This document shows positions 33,773-41,389 of a DNA stretch of 64,000 nt, piece by piece. The stretch comes from Mangrovibacillus cuniculi (GTDB taxonomy: Bacteria > Bacillota > Bacilli > Bacillales > R1DC41). The notes beneath the pieces were generated by a model. The model was not told the origin of the DNA and did not search any database. It saw only the letters and a program-made list of their open reading frames with translations. Location: positions 2,387,001 to 2,451,000 of the forward strand of contig NZ_CP049742.1 of assembly GCF_015482585.1 (NCBI RefSeq), read 5' to 3'. Numbering within the stretch: the first letter of the stretch is position 1; every line of letters begins with the position of its first letter. Made by a program: the position numbers and the translations under genes.

Positions 33773-34433
33773 GCGGCTTAAGCGCTTTTGTACATGGAAT
33801 GGCGCTTCTTCCTCTCCGGCTTTGGCGCTTTGTACCGGGAAGGAGGGCCTTTCTTCCGCGGCTTAAGCGCTTTTGTACATGGAAAGGGACTTCATCCTCT
33901 GCGGCTTTGGCGCTTTGTACCGAGAAGGAGGGTCTTTCTTCCGCGGCTTAAGCGCTTTTGTACATGGGAAGGGACTTCTTCCTCTGTGGCTTTGGCGCTT
34001 TGTACCAGGATGGAGGGCCTTTCTTCTGCGGCTTAAGCGCTTTTGTACATGGGAAGGCGCTTCTTCCTCTTTGGCTTTGGCGCTTTGTACCAGGAAGGAG
34101 GGTCTTTCTTCTGCGGCTTAAGCGCTTTTGTACATGGGAAGGCGCTTCTTCCTCTGCGGCTTTGGCGCTTTGTACCGGGAAGGAAGGCCTTTCTTCCGCG
34201 GCTTAAGCGCTTTTGTACATGGGAAGGCGCTTCTTCCTCTGCGGCTTTGGCGCTTTGTACCGGGAAGGAGGGCCTTTCTTCCGTGGCTTAAGCGCTTTTG
34301 TACATGGGAAGGCGCTTCTTCCTCTGCGGCTTTGGCGCTTTGTACCGGGAAGGAGGGCCTTTCTTCCGTGGCTTAAGCGCTCTTGTACTCAAGAAGTGGT
34401 TTTTCCATCTGCGGCTTAAGCGCTTAAGCCGCC
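33773..34433. repeat. Tandem array A: seven and a half 85-bp units capped by a palindrome
   Basis: Units start at 33773, 33858, 33943, 34028, 34113, 34198, 34283 and 34368, exactly 85 bases apart. Each unit is two related halves. The first (43 b) has CGGCTTAAGCGCTTTTGTAC and then a CTTCTTCCTCT block. The second (42 b) has CGGCTTTGGCGCTTTGTAC and then GGGAAGGAGGGCCTTTCTTCC. The last half ends in a perfect 22-bp palindrome at 34411-34432 (GCGGCTTAAGC and its inverse). Homology to array B at 49853-50470 is clear. The array fills the gap between gtaB and the next minus-strand gene. Confidence 0.95.
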
Positions 34434-34461
34434 ATACAGTACACTGAACAACCCCCATCCC

Positions 34462-34851
34462 CTAAAAACTCGCCATACTCCGCTCGCTACTCACCGTAAA
34501 GGAGCTCATAATCATGTTCAGTAGTTGTTCAGGGACCCTCGAATTAGCGTGTTTCATTGGCTTTAGTTCTATTTTTCGAGAATGCATGTTGATTGATAGG
34601 ATAAGTTGGTAGAATTCAAAGTTGTATTCAATATCTAGCATGATATAGGCGGATTCGTTGATGTGGATTTCGTAGAGTGAATCGTTGATGAAGTCTAGTG
34701 GTTTCAAGTGATGGATGGCACTGGTTGGCTGAAGGCATAGGTCGTTTTCTGTCTTGAATCCGAAGAAGGATAGCTTGTGGGATTGTCTGGTTGGCTGTTC
34801 ATTTAGGTGAATGATAGATTTCACTTTAATTAAAACGCTTGATTGTCGCAT
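34462..34851 (-). CDS. Hypothetical protein
   Basis: The predicted protein has 129 residues with GGAGGT 4-5 bases before the ATG. It is soluble, a mix of strands and helices, with no Cys pair or signal peptide; KPLDFINDSLYEI and YNFEFYQLILSI are the most regular parts. I do not recognise a family. It is divergent from the Xre regulator gene that starts 140 bases to the right, so the two may share a control region, a common arrangement for a regulator and its target. Confidence 0.55.
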   Translation of the reverse strand: MRQSSVLIKVKSIIHLNEQPTRQSHKLSFFGFKTENDLCLQPTSAIHHLKPLDFINDSLYEIHINESAYIMLDIEYNFEFYQLILSINMHSRKIELKPMKHANSRVPEQLLNMIMSSFTVSSERSMASF

Positions 34852-34993
34852 AGGTACCTCCGCTTCTACTTTTTATACAATGATAGTTTATCAGAAAGTT
34901 TTTTAAATTTTTTGTAAAAATTTCAAGTTTTGATAGCGTATTGTCATCAATTTTTGTACACTTATGGAAAATACTAGAATAGAGGCGAACGGT

Positions 34994-35203
34994 GTGACCG
35001 TACATGAAAAATTGTTTATGTATCGTGTAAAGAAGTTGAAGATGTCTCAGCGAAGAGTTGCTCAAATGTTACATGTGTCCCAAGCGACATTATCCAATTA
35101 TGAGAGTGGTAAGAGGCAATTAACGTTAGACATTTTGGTCCATATTCGTAAAACGTATAACATGTCGCCTGATGAGTTCAAAGATTTGTTTGATGATATT
35201 TGA
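34994..35203 (+). CDS. Small Xre-family DNA-binding protein
   Basis: I prefer the GTG at 34994, which follows GAGGCGAACGG. The ATG at 34964 has no ribosome binding site and lies next to a plausible promoter (TTGTCA-16-TATGGA). The product has 69 residues and is almost entirely a helix-turn-helix domain: MSQRRVAQMLHVSQATLSNYESGKRQL, with the recognition helix in QATLSNYESG. It lacks an effector domain. A related Xre gene follows about 100 bases downstream on the same strand. The target is unknown; the divergent gene at 34462-34851 is a candidate. Confidence 0.75.
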   Translation: MTVHEKLFMYRVKKLKMSQRRVAQMLHVSQATLSNYESGKRQLTLDILVHIRKTYNMSPDEFKDLFDDI

Positions 35204-35300
35204 ATACGAATTAAAGTATTCAAAATGGGCATAAGCCGCTCCCTTATCCGCTTTTTCGATAGATTAAAACTATCAAAGGATGCGGTGAAGGTGATGGGAT

Positions 35301-35714
35301 ATGTTATTCCGAGAGTTTATTGTGAAGTATCGAGAAGAGGTATTAGGCTTGTCCATGACAGATGCAGCAAAGCGCTTAAGTTTGTCGAAGCAGGCTTTAA
35401 ATAATTATGAAAAAGGGACCAGAGACATTCCCTTTGATATTGCCATACATATCAAGAATCTATATTCTATCCCCTTGGATGAATTTATGAAGTTTGTAGA
35501 AGGAGACAACCCGTTGGCATCCTCCACTAGAACGTTAGAGTTACATGACCGACAAGTCGAGTCAGAGTTCGAAGAGGCAGTAAACCTGCTTGCTGAATTC
35601 CCTGAGCTACGTCGCTATTTAGTAGATCTAGCTCTAAAAGATGCAAAGATTAGAGAGAAGAAAGTTGGATCTATGTTAACTATTCTCAAAGAATTGGATA
35701 GGTATCGGGGATAA
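35301..35714 (+). CDS. Xre-family regulator with a C-terminal helical domain
   Basis: The predicted protein has 137 residues with GAAGGTGATGGG before the ATG. The N-terminal HTH (about 15-70) contains LSMTDAAKRLSLSKQALNNYEKGTRDIP and is similar in layout to the preceding gene, so the pair may be a tandem duplication. Residues 80-137 form an acidic helical segment (ESEFEEAVNLLAEFPELRR) that could bind a partner or a small ligand. The regulated genes are unknown. Confidence 0.78.
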   Translation: MLFREFIVKYREEVLGLSMTDAAKRLSLSKQALNNYEKGTRDIPFDIAIHIKNLYSIPLDEFMKFVEGDNPLASSTRTLELHDRQVESEFEEAVNLLAEFPELRRYLVDLALKDAKIREKKVGSMLTILKELDRYRG

Positions 35715-35784
35715 CTAAATTTTCAGCAATGGTTTCCAACATTTATATTGCTGCAAATTCTTCAACTTACACTAATACATTTCC

Positions 35785-35918
35785 AGGGATTGGAGCGGAA
35801 GGGGGGCGACTCCTGCGGGAATTGGCGGTTCGTCGAGACCCCACAGGAGCGTTCTTCAGCGACGAGGAGGCTCGACGACCGCCCCGCGGAAAGCGTCCCC
35901 CCTGGAGCGGAAATCCCT
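35785..35918. repeat. GC-rich intergenic element with inverted ends, copy 3
   Basis: The 134-bp element has ends AGGGATTGGAGCGGAAGGGG and CCCCTGGAGCGGAAATCCCT. Inside are CGACTCCTGCGGGAATTGG, GAGACCCCACAGGAGCG, AGCGACGAGGAGGCTCG and CCGCCCCGCGGAAAGCG. This order is that of a dispersed GC-rich repeat I know from many Bacillaceae genomes. The element is roughly self-complementary and would fold extensively as RNA. It follows the Xre gene. Confidence 0.82.
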
Positions 35919-35950
35919 CAGCAGTCATTATGGGTTTTATTCAAACATAA

Positions 35951-35988
35951 AAATAGGTGTAAGGGAAACCGCTCCCCTACACCTATTT
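35951..35988. terminator. Bidirectional terminator
   Basis: AAATAGGTGTA(A)GGG pairs with CCCCTACACCTATTT around a GAAACCGCT loop, with A/T flanks on both sides. It ends the plus-strand Xre transcript and the minus-strand 42-residue ORF that stops at 35996. Confidence 0.8.
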
Positions 35989-35993
35989 GCGTT

Positions 35994-36122
35994 TTAATTC
36001 TCTTGATACACTTGATGTAATTCTTGGCTTAACCAGTTCATCATTTTTTCCACATTCATCTCTTCACTTTCCCCGTTTTTCAACGCTTCGTGAAGAAGTT
36101 GTTGCAATTTCTCTAATGACAT
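35994..36122 (-). CDS. 42-residue small protein, two predicted helices
   Basis: An ATG at 36122 with GAGAGGAG about 12 bases upstream opens a 42-codon frame: MSLEKLQQLLHEALKNGESE, then EMNVEKMMNWLSQELHQVYQ and a short end. Two helices joined by a short loop, with SQEL near the C-terminus, recall Spo0E-type phosphatases. However, the key Asp of SQELD is His here, so a working Spo0E is doubtful. The following terminator supports expression. Confidence 0.5.
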   Translation of the reverse strand: MSLEKLQQLLHEALKNGESEEMNVEKMMNWLSQELHQVYQEN

Positions 36123-36161
36123 GACTTGGCGTTTCTCCTCTCTCGTATTCCTATACGAATC

Positions 36162-36578
36162 TTATAGTTTCGCAGATGATCGAGATTTATTTTTTTGTTT
36201 CATCACAGTATATACCCGTTTTCCAAAAAGGTAAATCAAAACGAAGAAAATATACCCTAAGAGTCCTGCTACCGCATCTTCTTTTTCCATATCTCCTCTA
36301 GCTGTGATTCGTTGGACCATTTCGACCACGACGACGAACCAGGCGAAATTGGTAAAAATGAAAAAGAACGATAACCACGTAACCCGGGAATCTGCACGAC
36401 GTAACCATGATTGCATCCATTGGTTTACTACTACCCAAATAACTAGCCCTCCGATTCCGAAAACCATGAAATGAAGAAAGTCATCTTGAACCGGCAAACC
36501 GTTACTTCGCAAAAAGTGTAAAATGGCGTCATGTGTATCGTTGATTACTCGGCTAAATATCGAGAACAAAAGTTCCAC
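36162..36578 (-). CDS. Three-helix membrane protein of unknown function
   Basis: The predicted protein has 138 residues from the GTG at 36578, which follows GAGGGGAG; the upstream in-frame start at 36605 has no site. Hydrophobic helices lie at roughly residues 33-52, 68-88 and 103-122, with a basic C-terminal tail (KQKNKSRSSAKL). I recognise no family. It is followed on the same strand by the 42-residue ORF 39 bases downstream. Its role is unknown. Confidence 0.65.
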   Translation of the reverse strand: MELLFSIFSRVINDTHDAILHFLRSNGLPVQDDFLHFMVFGIGGLVIWVVVNQWMQSWLRRADSRVTWLSFFFIFTNFAWFVVVVEMVQRITARGDMEKEDAVAGLLGYIFFVLIYLFGKRVYTVMKQKNKSRSSAKL

Positions 36579-36767
36579 AGTGTTGCTCCCCTCGAACCTT
36601 ATCACTTTTTCAAATATATGTATATAGTATCACAACCCACGTGAAATTGGTCACAACTTTGAATAAAATGTAAGATTTTATCATATTTTTAGATCGTTTG
36701 TTATATACACAACGTTATGTCATTGTTGCCAATTATGTATATGTTAAACATGTATCTAAAAATACAA

Positions 36768-36806
36768 CTAGAGCTGCAAGGAAGTTAGTTATCCCCACAG
36801 CTCTAG
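36768..36806 (-). terminator. Terminator of the pcp-pxp operon
   Basis: CTAGAGCTG pairs with CAGCTCTAG around a 21-base loop. On the minus strand it is followed by TTGTATTTTTAG. The TAG stop of pxpC lies in the first arm. Confidence 0.7.
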
Positions 36807-37654
36807 GTTATCTTTCCTGAAATTAATCTCTTCCAACATCGTTCTTCCTTTACTCTTTCTAACTTCCACACTTCAGCTTCTTCCATAGTGATGGGTTCTA
36901 GAATGACTTCTTTCCCAGGAAGCTGTTGTGCGAACATGGAAAGGTCCAGAATCCTGCCCAATAGTGGATATCCGCCTGTCGTCTGACAATCTGGCATTAA
37001 GGCTATTCCACTTTGTCCACTAGGAAGTTGGACATCTCCTGGTTGGACTGGTATAGACCAGATTGAAGTTGGATTAGGCATTGGCTCTACCCACTCTAAA
37101 CGGTAGCCCATTCGACTAATGTCTATGATTTTTGCTTTATTCGACAGATTATTTCCCCGGAAAAGAAATGGAATTCGAATATTGTCGTATGTTGGTGGTT
37201 TGTGAATTCCGAAATTCGTAGGAATTGGTTTAGGGCGATACGATACATGGAGGTCCGTTTCTTTCGTTATCTTTTCTACTTTCTCAAAGCCGCTTTGTAC
37301 AGCCAGATAGGTGTACAAGTTTTTACCTAGAGAATAAATACTAACGACCTCACCACGACAGACTTTGAGCGGTCGCCACATCCCTTGTTCAACTCCTTGG
37401 ATAAGAACGCGAGAAGCTGCTCCGGTCAAAGATATGTATGTATCCTCTAGACATACGAGCCGTACTTGCGCGAAGGTCATTTCTAGCGCGTAGCAATCCT
37501 CCTCATTACCCACTAGCCAGTTTGCGAGCTTCAAAGCTAATGGATCCATAGCTCCTGAAGTAGAAATTCCTTTGGAAGCTTCTTTTATGTTTCCAGTACT
37601 TTGCAACGAAGAAATCACACCTGGTTTGATTAATTGAAAGACAGCAGTCTTCAT
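36803..37654 (-). CDS. pxpC: 5-oxoprolinase subunit C (KipA family)
   Basis: The predicted protein has 283 residues. The family pattern SGAMDPLALKLANWLVGN (about 33-50), ISLTGAA (about 73-79) and QSGIALMPDCQTTGGYP...GRI (about 213-235) is present. With PxpA and PxpB it hydrolyses 5-oxoproline to glutamate using ATP. The start overlaps the pxpA stop by 4 bases (ATGA). It is shorter than the usual 310-330 residues, with a reduced middle segment where most homologues carry a GPQ...F motif, so activity is likely but not certain. Confidence 0.88.
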   Translation of the reverse strand: MKTAVFQLIKPGVISSLQSTGNIKEASKGISTSGAMDPLALKLANWLVGNEEDCYALEMTFAQVRLVCLEDTYISLTGAASRVLIQGVEQGMWRPLKVCRGEVVSIYSLGKNLYTYLAVQSGFEKVEKITKETDLHVSYRPKPIPTNFGIHKPPTYDNIRIPFLFRGNNLSNKAKIIDISRMGYRLEWVEPMPNPTSIWSIPVQPGDVQLPSGQSGIALMPDCQTTGGYPLLGRILDLSMFAQQLPGKEVILEPITMEEAEVWKLERVKEERCWKRLISGKIT

Positions 37655-38376
37655 GTGATATTCCTAAATGCGTAGCCTTTTTCAGCTAATAGGTTTCTTA
37701 CCATATGTATTTTTTCTAGCGCACCAGGGTGATCACTGTGAAAGCAAATGGTTTCGATTCCTTTTTCTCTTACAAGGAAATCTATTTGCTGTACCATTTC
37801 AACCGGGTCGTCTAGGGTAGCGTTGAGCTCTGACCTAGGTACAATGTTGGCGTTTGCATCATATCGGCGGTCTGCAAAACCTTCTTTTACTACTCGTACC
37901 CCTTTTTCCCTCGCAACTTTCTCTAGGACAGTACCACCAATAGTGTAGATGAATAATGGTCGTTTAGTTGCTTGGATTGCTTTCATAAAGGCGTTTGCTG
38001 CTTCACTAGAAGAGTTTACATGGTGATAAAGAGCCCCGTGCGCTTTAATGTGTGATAATGGAACTTCTTGAGCATCCGCATTTTGTCCGATTGCTCCCAG
38101 TTGATAAAGCGTCATGGAATAGATCTCTTCTGCTGTAAACTCCATCGGCTTTCTCCCAAACCCATAGCGATCTGGGTACCCTGGATGTGCTCCGATGGCT
38201 ACACCATGTTTCTTTGCTAGAGCTATGCTACTAGGGATCGTCATGAAATCACCTGCATGAAATCCACATGCAATATTCGCTGAGGTAATGAAGGGGTACA
38301 TCTCTGATTCATTAGCTTGTAAATAAGATCCGTACCCTTCCCCAATATCCGCATTAATATCTATGTAAATAGTCAA
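37651..38376 (-). CDS. pxpA: 5-oxoprolinase subunit A (LamB/YcsF family)
   Basis: The predicted protein has 241 residues from a TTG with GGGAGCAG upstream. It opens DINADIGEGYG (5-15), then SANIACGFHAGD (about 32-43), KKHGVAIGAHPGYPDRYGFG (about 54-73) and HIKAHGALYH (about 109-118), ending with ICFHSDHPGA (about 217-226). All are hallmark motifs of the PxpA family. It is the ATP-dependent 5-oxoproline hydrolysing subunit acting with PxpB and PxpC. It sits in the order pxpB-pxpA-pxpC with overlapping or near-touching starts. Confidence 0.93.
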   Translation of the reverse strand: MTIYIDINADIGEGYGSYLQANESEMYPFITSANIACGFHAGDFMTIPSSIALAKKHGVAIGAHPGYPDRYGFGRKPMEFTAEEIYSMTLYQLGAIGQNADAQEVPLSHIKAHGALYHHVNSSSEAANAFMKAIQATKRPLFIYTIGGTVLEKVAREKGVRVVKEGFADRRYDANANIVPRSELNATLDDPVEMVQQIDFLVREKGIETICFHSDHPGALEKIHMVRNLLAEKGYAFRNIT

Positions 38377-38391
38377 CGTCTCTGCTCCCTT

Positions 38392-39066
38392 CTAGCTGGT
38401 TGGTACAAATTGAACCCAGTCACCTGGTCTAACGAAAGGTTCGTTGGACGGCCCCATCATTTTAACGTCGGTTTTACCAATGACATGCCAGCCTCCTGGT
38501 GATTCTACAGGATATACACCTGTTTGCTCTCCACCAATTGCAATAGACCCTGCCGTTACTTGATTTCTCGGCACGGATCGTCTCGGTGTATGGATTCTTG
38601 CATCTAGGCCTCCTAGGTATGGGAATCCAGGAAGAAATCCTAAGAAATACACAAAATAAAGTGGTTCTGAGTGAATTTGAATGACTTCTTTTGTCGTAAG
38701 TCCACAGCGGTCAGCCACAACGGTCAAATCGGGACCACACTCCCCACCATAGGAAACGGGGATTTGTTTAATCCGTTCATTCATTGGAATCATTTCAGTT
38801 CGGTCAAACTCGAGCACCGATAGTATAGAAGAGATGTACTCTTTCATTACTTTATTCCCTATTTGAAAATGGTTAAAACGAACACTCATTGCAAAGTATG
38901 TATAGACCGTGTGTAGACGGAATCCTTGTTCTTTAGACCAGTTGCTCAGACGCGACTCTAACTGCTCAAAGTAACGCTGGATGCGGGGGTCGATTGTTTT
39001 TATGGGGAATTCAATCCACAGCTCACCGGGTGCGACTTCTGAAAGAATAGGTTTACGTTTCTTCAT
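38392..39066 (-). CDS. pxpB: 5-oxoprolinase subunit B (KipI family)
   Basis: The predicted protein has 224 residues from the ATG at 39066, whose A is the last base of the pcp stop (TAATG), a coupled start; a TTG at 39081 is less likely. Motifs: IPVSYGGECGPDLTVVA (about 102-118), YFLGFLPGFPYLGGLD (about 138-153), PRNQVTAGSIAIGGEQTGVYP (about 164-184) and SPGGWHVIG. It forms the 5-oxoprolinase with PxpA and PxpC. In Bacillus subtilis the homologue KipI also inhibits the sporulation kinase KinA, so a link to sporulation is possible. Confidence 0.92.
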   Translation of the reverse strand: MKKRKPILSEVAPGELWIEFPIKTIDPRIQRYFEQLESRLSNWSKEQGFRLHTVYTYFAMSVRFNHFQIGNKVMKEYISSILSVLEFDRTEMIPMNERIKQIPVSYGGECGPDLTVVADRCGLTTKEVIQIHSEPLYFVYFLGFLPGFPYLGGLDARIHTPRRSVPRNQVTAGSIAIGGEQTGVYPVESPGGWHVIGKTDVKMMGPSNEPFVRPGDWVQFVPTS

Positions 39067-39683
39067 TATATATCTAGACAACCTATCGCTAATTTAATCG
39101 CTTCAATTAAATCTTTTTGAGACCAGCTTGGTGTTTGTTTGCCATATTGGATGGACGCTTCGTGCGAAAATGGTATATGGATAAACCCAGTTGGGACTTC
39201 GCGATCCATAAATTCTCGTTGATGAAGGATGGCTTCGTACATGACGTGATTGCAAAGGTACGTCCCAGCTGTGTTGGAGATGGATGCTGGATATCCATTA
39301 GCTTGAAGCGTATCGACGATCTCTCTAATTGGTAAAGTAGAAAATAATCCATCTGGGCCATTTGGTCTAATTGGACGATCAACTGGCATACGACCATGGT
39401 TATCTGGTTCTTTCCCTGCATCGTTAATGTTGATAGCGATTCTTTCCGGTGTAATATGAGAACGACCCGCTGCCAACCCAAGCATGATGATGGCGTCTGG
39501 TTGTTCTTCTTCCATCCAACGGTGAAGGATACCACTCGCTTCCTCAAAGTCGACTGGCAGAACCAGTCCAACGATGGAGATACCGCCAATTTCGTCTTCG
39601 TCTAGTTCTTGTACAATTTTTTCGGTAGGATTGACCGGGAATTGTAGAAATGGTTCGAATCCTGTTAGTAGTAGTTTTGGCAT
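39066..39683 (-). CDS. pcp: Pyrrolidone-carboxylate peptidase
   Basis: The predicted protein has 205 residues. It removes N-terminal pyroglutamate from peptides. The catalytic triad of the C15 family is in place: Glu80 in SHITPERIAIN, Cys144 in NTAGTYLCNHVMY and His169 in TGFIHIPF. It is the first gene of an operon with pxpBAC, so the released 5-oxoproline can be converted to glutamate by the next three products. GGGAGAGG precedes the ATG. Confidence 0.95.
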   Translation of the reverse strand: MPKLLLTGFEPFLQFPVNPTEKIVQELDEDEIGGISIVGLVLPVDFEEASGILHRWMEEEQPDAIIMLGLAAGRSHITPERIAININDAGKEPDNHGRMPVDRPIRPNGPDGLFSTLPIREIVDTLQANGYPASISNTAGTYLCNHVMYEAILHQREFMDREVPTGFIHIPFSHEASIQYGKQTPSWSQKDLIEAIKLAIGCLDI

Positions 39684-39761
39684 AAGAGACCTCTCCCTTC
39701 TTTCTTCCTTTATTCTAGAAAAGTTTGTTGGTCCCTTTAAATAATATCAAAAAATTCAGAT

Positions 39762-39788
39762 AACCTGTCAAACTTTGTCTGACAGGTT
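39762..39788 (-). terminator. Hairpin after the lipoprotein gene
   Basis: AACCTGTCA pairs with TGACAGGTT around a 9-base loop. On the minus strand a T-run (ATTTTTTG) comes about 7 bases after the stem. It lies between the lipoprotein stop and the pcp promoter region. Confidence 0.6.
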
Positions 39789-39793
39789 GGTTC

Positions 39794-40600
39794 TTAGTTA
39801 ATGATAAACTCCGCTTCTAACGTAAAATCTTTCTCTGGCGCATTTTCCACACCGAATTTTTTCACTAATTTATATTTGCCAGCTTTCAGCGATGGTTCCT
39901 GCAGTGTCGTAACCTCCACAAAATCTTTACCAGGTGGCATCATATACACAATGGCTGTGAATGCGTCATATGGTGATACATCAACCCACTCGCCGTTCTG
40001 TTCTTGGAAAATGGAGAAATCGGATCCATACATTAGTGTGGTTAACCCTTCGTTTTTAACCAGGAATCGAATTTCTTCTCCTACATTGATTTTTGTTGTG
40101 CTAGGTTTAATGGAAGCTACGGGTTGCTTGGATGATGTGAAGAGTAAGAAATATTGTTTGCCTTTTTCAGCACTAATCTCCAGAGAATAGACCTTCGCGT
40201 CTCCTTCTGGAATGCTTACTGCTGTTGAATTTTGTAGTGTTTGAATAGCTTCTGCCTTTATTTCTTTCTCCGTTACTTCATATAGAGAACTAGTAAAATC
40301 TTTTACTTCATCTTTCATTGATAGTTCCATGAATCGTTCTTTAGGTATGACTTCCATCGGCTTTGTCGGACTGGCGTTCCCCATCATATCTTCCTTGTAA
40401 AGGATAGTTTGCGAGCCCCATTTTGCGTTCATTACATCTAGATATGGCTGTATAGTTGGTGCACTTTCCTCCCCAATAGTAGCTACCACTTCTTTTATTG
40501 GTTCTGCTTGGCTATTGTGTTTGACTTCCTTCGTTCCACAACCACTGAAGATCAGGACGCAAAAACTCACTATTATTCCTGTGTATATACGTTTTCTCAT
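39794..40600 (-). CDS. Lipoprotein of unknown function
   Basis: The predicted protein has 268 residues from the ATG at 40600 with AGAGGGATAAG upstream; longer in-frame starts have no site. The N-terminus MRKRIYTGIIVSFCVLIFSG followed by CGTKE is a lipoprotein signal. The C-terminal half (about 150-268) has the strand pattern of an immunoglobulin-like intracellular-proteinase-inhibitor (BsuPI) domain: EEIRFLVKNEGLTTLMYG, then VEVTTLQEPSLKAGKYKL. That assignment is tentative. It is probably an extracellular lipid-anchored protein. The gene is monocistronic. Confidence 0.75.
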   Translation of the reverse strand: MRKRIYTGIIVSFCVLIFSGCGTKEVKHNSQAEPIKEVVATIGEESAPTIQPYLDVMNAKWGSQTILYKEDMMGNASPTKPMEVIPKERFMELSMKDEVKDFTSSLYEVTEKEIKAEAIQTLQNSTAVSIPEGDAKVYSLEISAEKGKQYFLLFTSSKQPVASIKPSTTKINVGEEIRFLVKNEGLTTLMYGSDFSIFQEQNGEWVDVSPYDAFTAIVYMMPPGKDFVEVTTLQEPSLKAGKYKLVKKFGVENAPEKDFTLEAEFIIN

Positions 40601-40785
40601 CTTATCCCTCTTTTCATCAAACGTATTCTTATCATAGTAGACGAAAATGTAATGGTAAAGTCGCACGAATATGTAAACATTATAATTTTCTGAATAATAC
40701 ATTTACATTTTTCTACCAATCTGTCATTTATTTTCAATTAATTTCCTGCTAGAATAGTAGTAAGGTTTATTAAAGGGGTTATCGT

Positions 40786-41277
40786 ATGGTTTGTATTCAT
40801 GAAGCATTTGAGATGAGACGACAAAAATTATTGTCTTTTGGGGAGTATAACTTACACAATTTGTCCTCAGAAGAGATTGTAGAATTGAGTCAACAAGTGG
40901 ATCATTTTATCACCTTATTTCAACATAATAAATGCGACGAATTAACGATAGAATGGTCAGAAGATCCAGACTCGCTTGTTCTTTATTTAAAGGGAGAACT
41001 AAGCGATAAATCTATCTGCTCTCTTTCTTTCGTGTATGAAATGTTGTTGCCTATTTTTCATTTAAAAAAACAAGTAATTGTTTGCGCCCATTCTTTAACA
41101 TATATTGATTCTTTAGGGGTACAAGCGTTGATTAACTTAGCCAACTCATGTCTAGAACATGAAACGCGATTGGAGTTTCATCTTTTCCCTAACTACATGC
41201 ACAATGTCCTAAAGATGATTGGTTTTTATGGGGCTATTGAAGAAAATCTAACAAAAAATGATTCCTATATACATTGA
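40786..41277 (+). CDS. Spo0E-like phosphatase domain fused to a STAS domain
   Basis: The predicted protein has 163 residues with AAAGGGG upstream. Residues 5-46 follow the Spo0E pattern: a first helix (EMRRQKLLSFGEYN), then LSSEEIVELSQQVDHFITLFQ with the SQxxD signature intact at 35-39. Known Spo0E proteins dephosphorylate Spo0A~P. Residues 52-150 form a STAS domain like SpoIIAA/RsbV, with the phospho-acceptor region YIDSLGVQAL (Ser109). The two domains are joined without a linker. Other readings are a STAS protein with an unrelated helical hairpin. A hairpin at 41279 ends the transcript. Confidence 0.7.
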   Translation: MVCIHEAFEMRRQKLLSFGEYNLHNLSSEEIVELSQQVDHFITLFQHNKCDELTIEWSEDPDSLVLYLKGELSDKSICSLSFVYEMLLPIFHLKKQVIVCAHSLTYIDSLGVQALINLANSCLEHETRLEFHLFPNYMHNVLKMIGFYGAIEENLTKNDSYIH

Positions 41278-41278
41278 T

Positions 41279-41308
41279 AAGAGAGCACTCAAGAGAGTTG
41301 CTCTCTTT
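41279..41308 (+). terminator. Terminator of the STAS gene
   Basis: AAGAGAGCA pairs with TGCTCTCTT around CTCAAGAGAGT-like loop sequence, followed by CCTTTCC. It directly follows the stop. The T-run is modest. Confidence 0.65.
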
Positions 41309-41389
41309 CCTTTCCCCTTCGCGTAATATCTCCAAGATATGTGTGGTATAATGAGGGAATGGACTACGGTACGATTAGGAGGGACTATT

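Noticed and set aside
33788-34419. A ladder of overlapping 82-codon plus-strand frames in array A
   Set aside because: The frames start every 85 bases at the same repeat position and end at the same stop; they reflect the tandem unit and not proteins.
33773-34433. CRISPR array
   Set aside because: Units are contiguous without unique spacers, 85 bases long, and no cas genes are present anywhere in the window.
35994-36122. Calling the 42-residue ORF a functional Spo0E phosphatase
   Set aside because: The layout is similar, but the Asp of the SQELD signature is His, so the catalytic assignment is not supported.
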